Part shown: positions 22,031-32,700 of the stretch, piece by piece | How the letters are laid out: each line of letters begins with the position of its first letter | How positions within the stretch are numbered: position 1 is the first letter of the stretch | Assembly (NCBI RefSeq): GCF_000143415.4 | Contig: NW_003314264.1 | Location: 65,066 to 129,065, forward strand | Length of the DNA: 64,000 nucleotides | Reading direction: 5' to 3' | Origin: Selaginella moellendorffii | Taxonomy: Eukaryota; Streptophyta; Lycopodiopsida; Selaginellales; Selaginellaceae | Made by a program: the position numbers and the translations under genes | The notes under the pieces: model-generated | Database searches by the model: none | Seen by the model: the letters and a program-made list of their open reading frames with translations, nothing else | What the model was told of the DNA's origin: nothing

Positions 22031-25000
22031 ATGGCAAGGGCAGGGCGTAAGCAAACCCAGGCGGAGACAGAACCTCCGCCAGAGCTGGAGCCTCCGGTCG
22101 AACAAGAGGCTATGGATGAGGAATCCTTGCATGAGGAGGACTCTAGTGAGGAAACTTCCAAACAGGAGTCCGGTGGCGAGGTTCGGTCATCCAAGGCTCG
22201 ATTGGACGTTCTAGAAGGTCAATTGGCGCAGACCAATGCCCTGCTGGAGACTCTCGTACGCAAGCTAAAGCGTGACGAGAAACGGAAGAAAAGGCGAAAG
22301 ACTGCGGATGCTGGCAGCGCAGAAGGTGCGGACCCTTCGGCAGGGACTGAGGCAAAACCAGACAAGGTCGAACAGACCGAAGTGGAATCAGTCCCTCAGG
22401 CAGTTCCCAAGTACAAACCAAAGCCCCCACCGGTGTTCAAGGGAGTGAACGACTATAAGGTTGTGGAGGATTGGTTTTACGATATGGAGGACTACTTCCG
22501 AGCGTTACGGTTACCGAGCTCGGAGAAGGTCCCATGTGCAAAACCATACTTGGCAGATAATGCCAAGTCTTGGTGGAGAACAACGGAGGCCAACGAAGGA
22601 CCGGTGGCCACCTGGGACATGATGAAGGCGAGGATCCGCGCGACATACGTTCCTCCGAATGCCACTCTGCATCTGAGAGATGAGCTGAGTAGGCTGAAGC
22701 AGACTGGAACCATCCAGGAATATGTGAATGGGTTCATGGCAAAGAGGATACTTGTCACGGACATGGGGGATATGGATGCGTTCCATGGCTTTATATCAGG
22801 TTTGCAAACCTGGGCTCGCGGTGAGGTGATGCGCTGGAACCCGACCAACTACAAGGAAGCGTTGGATGCGGCCATCAAGGTGCATTTCAACGATAACCTG
22901 CGAAAGGGGAACACGACGGGGTCGGGATCCACGTTTCACAAAGGGGCCAAACCGAGGGGACCATATAGCAGGGGGAAATTCAAGAAGAGTTTCTCTAAGA
23001 ATGAGTCCTCGGGATTTCGAAAAGGCAAATCCGGTGGCCAGCGAGCAAGTACGTGGGGGAGTCAAGCGAAAAGAGACAAACCCACGGATAAGAAGGTCAA
23101 GTCATATAGCAGCGTGGGAAACAACGTATGCTATAACTGCGGTGAAGCGGGACACTTTTCGAGGGAATGTCCCTACCCGAAGAAGGCCAGAGCCAATATG
23201 GCCATCAAGTCGGGCGAAGTCCAAAATGAGGTATGTGATCCAGTCCCTAACTCAAAGTTACTCATTACACGAGCAACTTTGGTAGAGAGTCGTTCAAGAC
23301 ATCTACTAGCCCTCCGAGGGAAGCTCGGAGGTAGCTTTGTTAAGATCCTTATTGACACGGGTGCTTCGGATAATTTTGTGGCTGCAGACATAGTCCGGCA
23401 AGCCGGACTAACGGTGCAGCGGCTAGGCGAACCAAGGACTATAGAGTTTGTTCAAGGTAGCCAAAGCACCGATGAGGTACTTCGACAAGCGAAAGTCGAA
23501 GTAGGGACATGGAAGGTAGACATGGATTTCACCGTGTTGGACATGGCGGGATTTGACGAGATCTTCGGAATGGATTGGTTCAATCGGTTCGTGGTAGCCC
23601 TACATGGACAAGGTAGGAACCTTGTGGTACTGGCGAATGCCCAAGGAAGAAGATCTAGGGTGGAAGCCCAGGATCTAAAGGTAGGGCAAAGCAAGGCCAA
23701 AGAATCCTGCTTAAACCTGGTGTCCACGAGAGGACAACTCACTAAAGGAACTAAGGCAGTCTTTTTGTGCTTACTCTCGGTGAAGAGTGACAAGAAGACA
23801 AGAACGGAAGAAGTGCCTTTAGTGATCCAGCGGGTGTTGGACCAATTCCAGGATACCATGCCGGAGGAGCTACCGGCGGGGCTGCCCCCAGCACGACCAA
23901 TAGAACATAAGATTGAGCTGGTCGAGGGTGCTGAGGCAGTGGTTCGTCCCCCTTATCGTTTGAACGAAAAAAAACTCAAGGAGCTCAAGTGCCAACTAGA
24001 GGAGTTGGTGGACAAAGGGTATGTTAGGTTGAGCAAGTTGCCATATGGGGTGCCGGTGTTATTTGTGAAAAAGAAAGATGGATCTATGCGCATGTGCATA
24101 GATTACCGGTTGCTCAACAAGTATACAAAGAAGAACAAGTACCCTTTGCCAAGGATTGAGGACCTGTTCGATAGGTTGGGAAAGGCAAAATACTTCTCGA
24201 GGATTGACCTAAGGTCAGGATACTACCAGATCAGGGTAGCCGAGGAAGATGTCGACAAGACAACCTGTCGAACGAGGTATGGGAGCTTTGAGTTTCTGGT
24301 GATGCCCTTCGGGCTATGTAATGCGCCGGCAACGTTTTCGGCGCTAATGAACCACGTCTTTGTACCCTATCTGGATCACTTCGTGGTCGTCTATATCGAC
24401 GACATCCTGATCTATAGCGAGACGCTAGAAGAGCATGCCGAACACTTGGCGAAGGTGTTTGAGAAACTAAGGGAACACAAGCTGTATGCTAAAGAGAGCA
24501 AATGTGACTTTGCTCAACAAGAGGTAAAGTTTCTCGGGCATGTGGTGGGCCAGGACGGGCTCAAGGTGGACCCGGAGAAGGTCCAAGCGATCCAGGAATG
24601 GGAGCGACCATCGAATGTACATGAGTTGAGGGCGTTCCTGGGGCTATGCAACTACTATCGAAAGTTTATCAGACACTATTCGAGAGTAGCCCTGCCCTTA
24701 ACGGACCAAACAGGAAAAGGGAAAATGGTATGGACAGCAGAATGCGAGGCGGCATTCGTCCACCTCAAAGGGAAGTTGAGGAAGGCTCCCGTATTGGCAT
24801 TGCCAGACTTTGGTAAGGACTTTGAGGTAGAAACGGATGCTTCGGACTTTGCGTTGGGCGCAGTTCTGAAGCAAGACAACCATCCGGTAGCGTTCTTCTC
24901 GAAGAAGCTGGACAAGGCTCAACGGAAGTGGCCTGCCCATGAGAAGGAATTGTTTGCGGTGGTCAAGGCACTCAAGGAGTGGCGACACTACCTTGGGAGA

Positions 25001-26803
25001 CACTTCAAGGTTTACACGGACAATGTGGCAACGAAACACTTCTTGTCAAAGCCCGACCTAAGAGGGAAACAAGGTCGGTGGGCCAATGCCTTGGCCGAGT
25101 TTGATTGCGAAATTCTGTATAAGCCTGGGAAGAGCAACATCGTGGCGGATGCGCTAAGTCGAAAAGCGAGCTTGAAGTTGGCAATATCCAGCGCAACAGC
25201 AACCTTCTGGGACGATGTGCGGACAGCATATGAGAACGATGGTCTAGCACAAGAAGTGTTGCTGAGGAATCTAGAGGCGCGGGAAGCTCACCAGAGAGGT
25301 GAGCTGCCAACGGAAGAGAAAACAGGCTATGCGGAACGCAACGGACTCATTTATTACAAGCAAACGAGGGTGTATGTTCCAGAAGGGGAACTAAGGAAGG
25401 TGGCCTTAGAAGAGTGTCATGACGGACCTCTTGCGGGACACGGCGGAGTGCCCAAGACGATGGGCTTACTCAAGAGGAAGTACCATTGGCCAGATATGGC
25501 TAAGGACGTCCAAGACTATGTAAAGACATGTCCAACATGTCAGCAGGTCAAAGCCGTGACTAAGGCTAGTGGGGGCTTGTTGCAAAGCATCCCAATTCCA
25601 GATCGCCCGTGGAAATGTCTTACGATGGACTTCATCACGGGACTACCCCCAAGCGAGGGGTTCGATGCGATATTCGTGGTGGTGGACCGATTTTCAAAGA
25701 TGGCACATTTCATACCCACCACAATGGACGTGGATGCGGAAGGTGTGGCGAAGCTGTTCTTTGAACAAGTGGTTCGAGTGCGGGGAAGGCCGGAAGAGAT
25801 TATCTCAGATCGAGATAAGATCTTCACTAGTAGGTTCTGGAGGACACTCCTAGAACAGTATCGCACCAAATTGAAATTCAGCACAGCCTATCACCCACAG
25901 ACAGGTAATGGGTATTAAGTCAAGATTGATGGCACTAACACTTCTTGACAGACGGACAAACGGAAAGGGTGAATAGGCAGCTGGAGGATTATTTGCGATG
26001 CTATGTCTCGGGAGACCAGACCGACTGGGTAAGTCATTTGGGACTTGCGGAAATGTGTTATAACAACTCACCACACTCAAGCATCGGGGTGAGTCCATGG
26101 GAAGTCATCAATGGGCGAGCTATTGAAGGTCCTGTGGAACTCGGCGTGGCCGAGTATCATGGAGAGTTACCCGCAGTGGAGGCATTCACGGCGGAAAGAC
26201 TCAACATTTGGAATCTAGTGAGGGATTCCTTGGAACGGGCTCAACAAAGGCAAACTAAGTACGCGAACCAAAAGCGTCGGGATGTGGAGTTCCAAGCTGG
26301 GGAGAAGGTGTGGCTGAACACCAAGAACCTCAGCCTACCAAGCTGGATCAGCCGAAAGTTGACCCAAAGGTAAAGACGCATGAATTCCTGTAAATGAATT
26401 GATCTTGAGTTCCTTAAGCAGGTTCGCGGGGCCTTATGAAATTGAGGCACGAATCGGTAAAGTGGCTTACCGACTCCGACTTCCTCGAGAGATGGGGAAG
26501 ATGCACCCAGTGTTCCACGTGAACTTACTCAAGCCGTACTTTGAGGATCCGCTTCGCAAGGACCAAGTGAGACCTTTACCTGAGGTTATCCAAGGGGAAG
26601 AGGAATACGAAGTCGAGGCCATCCTCAATGCGCGCAAGAGCAAGCGACAAGGACGCGAGGTGAGAGAGTTCCATGTGAAGTGGAAAGGATTTCCACACTG
26701 CGAAGCAACATGGGAACCGGAGGAGAACCTAGCGAACGCACGAAATCTAGTGGAGGAATTTCTGCAAGGCAGAACTTTATGTACTTATGCAAAATTCAAT
26801 TAA
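22031..26803 (+). CDS. Gag-pol polyprotein of a chromovirus, three exons
   Basis: Exons 22031-25904, 25952-26369 and 26422-26803 join to 4674 nt, 1557 residues. The start is the first ATG after the PBS. Gag occupies roughly residues 1-360: an acidic N-terminus, a Lys-rich stretch and the retrotransposon gag region around [17 protein letters not shown] knuckle, [14 protein letters not shown], is at 367-380. The protease motif LIDTGAS is near 440, the RT active site YIDDILIYS near 788 and RNase [14 protein letters not shown] near 934. Integrase has its HHCC finger at about 1130-1170, then catalytic D1200 and D1260. E1296 lies in exon 2, exactly 35 residues after D1260. The GPY module (FAGPYEI) starts exon 3. 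The chromodomain, from EYEVEAIL at about 1492 with HVKWKGFP and TWEPEENL, closes the protein. Without splicing the frame stops at 25918, giving a 1295-residue product that lacks E1296 and the chromodomain. No gag-pol frameshift is needed. Confidence 0.93.
25905..25951 (+). other. Intron 1 in integrase (47 bp, phase 1)
   Basis: GTAATG at the donor, TTGACAG at the acceptor, and a good branch-point candidate, CACTAACA, at 25933-25940. Splicing joins HPQT to DGQTERVN, the standard integrase sequence. The length equals that of host introns at 34.9-36.5 kb. The retained sequence gives a stop (TAA) at 25916. The decayed relative reads HPQTDG...TEHVN without a gap at 54150-54190. Confidence 0.88.
26370..26421 (+). 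other. Intron 2 before the GPY module (52 bp, phase 2)
   Basis: Donor GTAAAG, acceptor CTTAAGCAG. Splicing joins KLTQ through a split Arg codon to FAGPYEI, matching the usual chromovirus arrangement (PRFxGPYxI). Retention adds a stop at 26371. The relative at 54575-54615 reads LLPRYVGPYRV without interruption. Confidence 0.86.
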
Positions 26804-27194
26804 AAATATCAATTTGCAAAGTTGAGCAAATGGCATATGTTGGGACCCGAAGGCGCGCCAAAGGTAAGCTAATTAGCATGGGTTGGATAGGTCGACCAGG
26901 CGTAGGGCACTACGCCCGACTCCCTGCGGGGATGTCGAATCCGTAGACGTATTCTACGGAGGTTGGGTTCGAGTCCCAACCCCCTAGTAAAGCAAGGCTA
27001 GGTTCAAGTCCTGACCCTATACTAGGGCGTGGTGAGGTGAGGAGTATAGGGACACCTATATTCCGTTGTCATGGGCTCTTGGCCGGGGAGGCTAACTTAG
27101 GCACACCGCTAAGTGGGGGGATGCCCCCGGAGACATGGACAACAAGTCGTAGGATAAAACGAGACGTTCGATGTGGGCATCGAACTTCTTCTAT
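26804..27194 (+). other. Structured 3' untranslated region with tRNA T-arm-like motifs
   Basis: No frame of note. Several inverted repeats lie close together: CCGTAGA-CGTAT-TCTACGG near 26941-26959, and GACTCCC-TGC-GGGGATGTC just before it. Then follow TTGGG-TTCGAGT-CCCAA (26962-26978), a perfect T-stem and T-loop, and a second B-box-like GGTTCAAGTCC near 27002. A full tRNA cannot be folded convincingly (no matching D-arm), so this is called tRNA-like only. Confidence 0.5.
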
Positions 27195-27206
27195 GGGTGG
27201 TGGAGT
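27195..27206 (+). promoter_or_regulatory. Probable polypurine tract
   Basis: GGGTGGTGGAGT, purine-rich, directly before the 3' LTR, where plus-strand DNA synthesis would start. It has T interruptions, so the exact primer is uncertain. Confidence 0.6.
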
Positions 27207-28354
27207 TGTAAGGAACCGACTCCCCGAGATGTCGTAGGCTAAAGGATCCCCAAAAGCTTGACCGAAGTGACAAAGAGTTCATCGGATGGGACCAAGTCGA
27301 GGATCGAGTCCAAGACCGACTCTAGGACCGAGTTCGAGATAGAGTCCGGAATCGAGTCCGAGACCGACTCGGGGACCGAGTTCGAGTCCGAGTTCGAGAC
27401 CGAGTTCGAGACGGAGTCCGAGATCCGAAATCGGGTCCAAGACCGAGTCCGAGGTCGAGTCCGAGGTCGGGTCCGAGATCGGGTCCGAGATCGAGTCCGT
27501 GATCGAGTCCGAACCCGAATCCGAAGTCGGATCCGAAATCGGGTCCGAGATCGAGCCAGAGACTAAGTCCAAATACTAATACGGGTCAAGGGGTGAAAGC
27601 CCAAAGCGTGCGTCTCCCAGGGGGGGGGGGCTGCAGGGGGTTCCAAAAGTATAGTAGGGATAGTGAGGTCCAGGAACCAGTTTTGAAGGGACTCTCCAAT
27701 TGGGCTTCCAAACCGACTTGAGGTTGGGACTGGGACCGAGGGGCCTTGGGTGGGAGTGAGCATGGACTTGGCTGGTGCCGGAGGGGCCATCCAAGGAAGT
27801 GCTCAAGAGCAGCTCCCACTCCCGAAAGGGAAACCGATTGCGGTGCTCCCGGCTCATGTGGAGTGGTGCCCCACTTGAGTACCATGCGGCTCATTGGTCC
27901 TCGCCCTTCCTAGGGGCTTGGGCCTTCCTTCGGGATGGAAGTGGGGGGCGAGAGGTACCCATACCGGGCCGCTAGGCCACGGTGTTTCGCCCCGGCGTCC
28001 CGAAGCAAGTGTTGCACTCAAGACTTGGGATTTAGAGGGTCCCATGATCAAGTCTTGTGGTACCAAGGGATGTTAGGAACCTGGAAGCTTGGTGTGCTTG
28101 GCTGCTTGTGCTTGCGGGGAGTGTAGCCGAACCTTAAGTCCAGTCTAACCCGGGGAGGGGGATTGGGAGTGATTTGGGAATCCATGGAAGGATGGCCAAC
28201 ACTCCGTTGCTCGTGCAGTGAGTAGCTGAAACCAAGTAGGAGCTGGTACCATAGGCAAGAACCTTGGCGAGGGAACTTAGCAAAAGCCAAGGCAGTGTTG
28301 GACGGATAGGCGAGGTAAGCTGGCAAAGTGGAAAGGAAAAATTTGTGGCTTACA
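27207..28354 (+). repeat. 3' LTR of the chromovirus
   Basis: 1148 bp. It differs from the 5' LTR at seven positions that I can see, for example the base after AAGTC near 27299, the G-run edge near 27620 and the base in ATAGGC(A/G)AGAACC near 28256. The target copy GGAGA follows. Confidence 0.95.
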
Positions 28355-29190
28355 GGAGATTTGTTAGCCCTAAGAATGGCATCTAGGCCACTCAACCTTT
28401 GCACTTGGTCCAAGTGCTCCACGTGTCTGATCCCATGACCGACACCCCAAAGGTACCACTAATATATCAGCCTGTTACGCTAAGGCCATGCATATTTGCC
28501 TTTGTCACATTGGTGATCCAACACCACCTACATCACAGTTTCGTCTCTCAAAGACTAGGCCATCCACCCATGAGTGATCATCCCAGATCCACTCCTTAGC
28601 ATCCTCAAGATGCCCGTAGACATGGGGAACAACCTTCCCCAACATCCCTTTTTCAATCCCTACCAAGTCCCTTTCTGTCCACGGCCGTATTCGCCAACAT
28701 TGCCATTGGGGTCAAGGCCCATAGGCTCGACCACTATGCCCCACTGGCCACGGGGATTTCCTTGCCACATGACTACATCCTTGGTCACCACACAAAAGGA
28801 CTGCTCTTCTTCCTTTCCACAATCCGGGACCTTGGGACAACATTTCGGAACACTGTGGCCCTATGTGGTCCTCTTGGGTACTCTCCCCACCTTCTGCCTT
28901 TGGGTGCTCTAGCCATGGGCTTAGAGCGAGGTTTCGTTGAGCCACACCAGATATCCAAGTAGGTAGTGCCACCCATGCTTGGACTGGGAGCATCGACCAT
29001 TCGATCTCTCAGGAGAACTACAGTCGGCTCTTGAACACTTCACCAAACTTCCCTGCTTGTCTGTCCGTATTCACTCTAGCTTTGGACTCCTCAATGGAAA
29101 TATCATCACCCAACACCTAGGCATAGCCTTCTTGGGTCACACTAAGCTTTCCTTTTACTAGGGTCCAACCCCCACACTCTCCCTACTATA

Positions 29191-29739
29191 CTGTTGGAAC
29201 CCCCTTGTAGGTTTTTTTCCCTGTATTTTCAGACTCTATACCTTGTTTCATCTCTCTTTCCTTGTTCATTTGTCTTCTTTCTTCTCTACTATCCAGCTTA
29301 CATTATTTGAATGTTCTTTAATTTACATGCACATTCTTTTCCAGCTTTCAGGTCATGATTCTACTGCATCAGACCCTAGGTTATCCTCCAGTGGTCACCT
29401 ATAGGAGCAAGCCATGGATTCCAAGCATACTTTTAGATATACTCGGGATTATTCCAGGGTGTTTAGAGAAGATTCATTGTTGAGTCTGAATGATACAACA
29501 GATTCCTCTTGGCATTTACAATGTGTTTGGATGACATCTCGATAGTGCAGTGAGGTTGTGAGCTAGCCTCGTAGCACTCTAATCCTTACTCTAAGTGAGA
29601 GATCTTATACCCAGATCTCACCAAAAGAAACTTCTCCATCGTCTTGTGATCCATTGTTGACTTCTTGTAAATTTCTGTGCCCATAAATAATTTGACCGGG
29701 GTCGACCTCACCTGGACTGGTTAATAAATCAAATGTAGA
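29191..29739. other. Intergenic sequence downstream of the large minus-strand gene
   Basis: No gene seen. The T-rich sequence at 29200-29330 adjoins the truncated LTR. The part nearest 29740 would hold the 3' end of the convergent minus-strand gene, but no definite polyadenylation signal is picked out. Confidence 0.4.
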
Positions 29740-32700
29740 TCAAAGAAAGAATCTAAAACCTTCTGATAGGTGAATGAGTTTGTTGCAGCCACAGCCAGAA
29801 TCTGTTAAAAAGCTACTACTGGAACTAGTTGTAGAACCAGTTGTAGTGAGCAATGGTGAGGCAAATCCTGCAAAGAGTGTCAAGTTTCGGTTACAAAAAT
29901 AGAGCACACATAGAAAACAAAACAGACCTTGCCGAAACGATGAATTCAAGTAGCAATTTCTTGCAGTTTTTGGTCTGCCACAATACCTGGCTTTTGTAGA
30001 TGTGCTTTCGAGCTCTTTTCCTCTCAACACCGCTGCTGCCTTGCGTTCCAGTTCTGCAAGGATCTTTAGGTCTTTCGACGCCAGCACTCGCCGTCCAAAC
30101 AACAGAGGAAAATTTCCTCTTGAACCATGCTCCAGGCGTACTTTAAACTTGGAAAACAAAATTCTTTGGTCGCGTGTATCTAGTACTCCATAATCAGACT
30201 CTAAACAGCCAGTAATGCCAGTTTCATTGACTTCTCGTTCACCTAGCAGTTCTTTTCCTGGTAATGACTTGCTGTCCTCTTGTCTCCTAGTCTCTTTGCA
30301 AGCTGGCGATTCTTCTCTTGACACTAGTATATGCTCGTTGATTGATTCTTTGTTTGCTGCCCCTTTGCCGTCACCGTAATTTTTGTGTAGGTCCCCATGC
30401 CATACCAAAGTCTCTGCCTCTTCCAAATTCAATACTCTGGTGGACCTTTGAGGCTCAATATAATCTACAAGATATGGATAACGGTCAATGAGCACGCTTT
30501 TCTAAACGTTTACTACCTCTATTTATTACTGGTGGAACGTTTTGTTTGCATCTCCAATGCTCCATATCCTCAATATTTAACGATCTTCCACTAGAAAGTG
30601 AACACCTTTCAATGCTTTGAACCAGGTCTGTAACAAAACGCCATTAAGATATTGTCAACACTTTCTCTGACCTTGAATGCCTTCCATGCGATATCTCGGG
30701 CTTGACTGGTTAGGGAATTGAGCCAGCTGGCATTTTTTCGATTTATACACTGGATACAAAAAACAGTTAAGACAAATAATTTTTCCACAGCATACTTTGA
30801 TCATCTTCATCCACATTTTCCGTGTTACATGGAATTTGAATTGTCCTCTCGGAAAGCCCAGCGAGTTCTAGATAAAATTGCAGAGTTCTAGTATTTAACA
30901 ATGATCAAAAGTGAACATGCACGTACCGTTCTTGGTTTCGTCCAAGTACTTCATGATATTTTCAGAGTGCTGTATAGTTGAAGGATCCAATGGTGGTGAG
31001 TTTCTTGTTCTGGCCTTTTTCGTTGTTATTAGGAGCGGACATACCAAGTCCCTTCCGCTGGATTTTGTATGAGCTGCCATGGAAGGAATAGGCGTCAAGA
31101 CTGCCTCAATCTGTGCTTCGCGTCCAGGACTAGAAACAGGAGAACTAGGAGTTGAAGGTGACGAAGAACTAGTCTCATTTACAGTCTGGATTTCTTTCCC
31201 ATGAAACGCCGCAAACTGTTGCCCTGATGATGACGGTTCACCAGCATAAGTCTGTCTGGAAAGTTCAGAATATAACTGAGACTGGATCGGTTGCTGTATC
31301 ATAGGTATAACTACAGGAATTGGAACAGGTAAAATAACGGGTAGTCTCTCCTCAAAAACATTTGAGATTTGCAACCCAACCGTTCTCTGGACCTTCAGGG
31401 ACGGTCTCCTGAGCCCTACAGAAATGTTCTGAATGCTACTGTGATCACTGGTAGATGCAACGGCAGATGCACTAGCTGCTTCACATTTTACTTGAGCTTC
31501 TTGTCCCAGAGGCTCTACCTCGTTTAATTTCTTTGGAAACCGTGAAACTTCAGTTTCCGATCTGTTACATAATAAAAGAAGACATGGCTAAAAAGCTCAA
31601 TGAGAAGTTTACCTTTCTGTCGACTGGCGGTCTACAATTTCCACAGTGAGTTTTAGATCCGGCCTCGTGATCGATGTAACGTGTTGAACACCGGGAGATG
31701 AACCAAAACCGTGACTTACCTCCTGTAAAATCGCTGGGGCAATTGCTGAGATCGGGGAAGGCGGCATAGGAATGTTGGAAGGCTGCGTAGCATATGAAGT
31801 AGAAGCTTCAGCTGAAACGTTATTTTTGACCCTGTTCTCTTCTTCCAATAAGTTCTTTAGTAAAACTTCCACCACCGACCGTTTGTAGAGTTCTTCTTCG
31901 AGGCTCTTTTTATAAGGGACTTCCGGCTTACAAACTAGACTGCTAGGACCAGGCAAAGTTACACGGTCAACCACGTGGAAGGAGTCAACCGGAAAGCTAG
32001 AAGATTCAACTCCTCTCCTTGCGACAGTCTGGGTGCAAGTAGCCAAAGCTTGATCTTTGACAAGCCCCTTCCCTCGGCCCTCGTGATTGTCTGTGGTTTG
32101 GTTCTCACTTATCTGGAGAAATTGGTCCTGTCTCACGTACTGTTTACTTGAGCCTTTCACTTTCTGTGTCTGAGATGCAATAATTCTTTCCTTGTCCGGA
32201 TCTGCTCCTTTTTTATCCAACTCACTGATGCAAAAATCCCCAACCACGACCCAGTCTAGTTTTCGCTTGTCAGAAACTCTTTCCTGTGTTTCCGTGTCGT
32301 TTGTTATGCGCAGCGGTGGCTCACCCCTTGAAGTCTCAACTGGAGAATTCAAAGGTTTATAGTCACATTTTTCTCCTTTAAAAACATTGCGTCCTTTTCT
32401 CTTCAGGTCTACACTGTCGTCTTTGTTCCGGTGACTGTGCTGTTGGCTTAAAGCATTTGATAACCAGTTGTAGTGCTTCCCAGATTTAAATATGGAGTGT
32501 GGAGGTCGTACAGTTAGTCTTTTGACTGCCCCGGAAAGGTTAAACATATCAGGCTCCTCTTCCTTCTCCAAGTCCTGAAGGATGTCAGCTGTTTGTTTGT
32601 TCACAGTTATACGCCTCACCCATGCCGGTACTGTTCCCTTATTGTTAAGATTTGTACTTTCTTCCCCGATGGCAGCACATGTGTTCAACTTTTTGACGCG

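Larger units (their letters stand above)
20824..28354 (+). mobile_element. Complete young Ty3/Gypsy chromovirus (family A), 7531 bp
   Basis: The parts, in order, are: 1148-bp 5' LTR, PBS, one gag-pol frame interrupted by two short introns, a structured 3' untranslated stretch, a purine-rich tract and a 1148-bp 3' LTR. A perfect 5-bp target duplication, GGAGA, flanks it (20819-20823 and 28355-28359). The LTRs have equal length and, by eye, differ at seven places, all transitions (about 0.6 percent). The order protease, RT, RNase H, integrase, chromodomain is that of chromoviruses, whose chromodomain is thought to guide insertion into particular chromatin. It is inserted in the opposite orientation into an older family B LTR. 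Everything needed for transposition seems intact if the introns are spliced. Confidence 0.95.
20717..29190 (-). repeat. Family B LTR interrupted by the chromovirus
   Basis: The left piece (20717-20823) starts TGTAAGCGAC like the other B LTRs. The right piece (28355 to about 29190) resumes with GGAGATTTGTTAGCC and continues colinear with 14085-14925 and 19120-19960. The family A chromovirus sits between them and duplicated GGAGA. Beyond about 29190 the match ends, so this LTR is truncated. Confidence 0.75.

Noticed and set aside
22143-25884. Many minus-strand frames under the chromovirus coding region
   Set aside because: They are shadows of the plus-strand gag-pol frame and show no family motifs.
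25916-25918. Stop codon ending the pol frame as a sign of a dead element
   Set aside because: The stop lies inside a 47-bp GT-AG segment whose removal restores the exact integrase sequence and DDE spacing. No other lesion is present in a copy with nearly identical LTRs.
26880-26985. A complete tRNA gene in the chromovirus 3' region
   Set aside because: The T-arm is perfect, but no D-arm or properly placed acceptor and anticodon stems could be fitted. It is reported only as tRNA-like.
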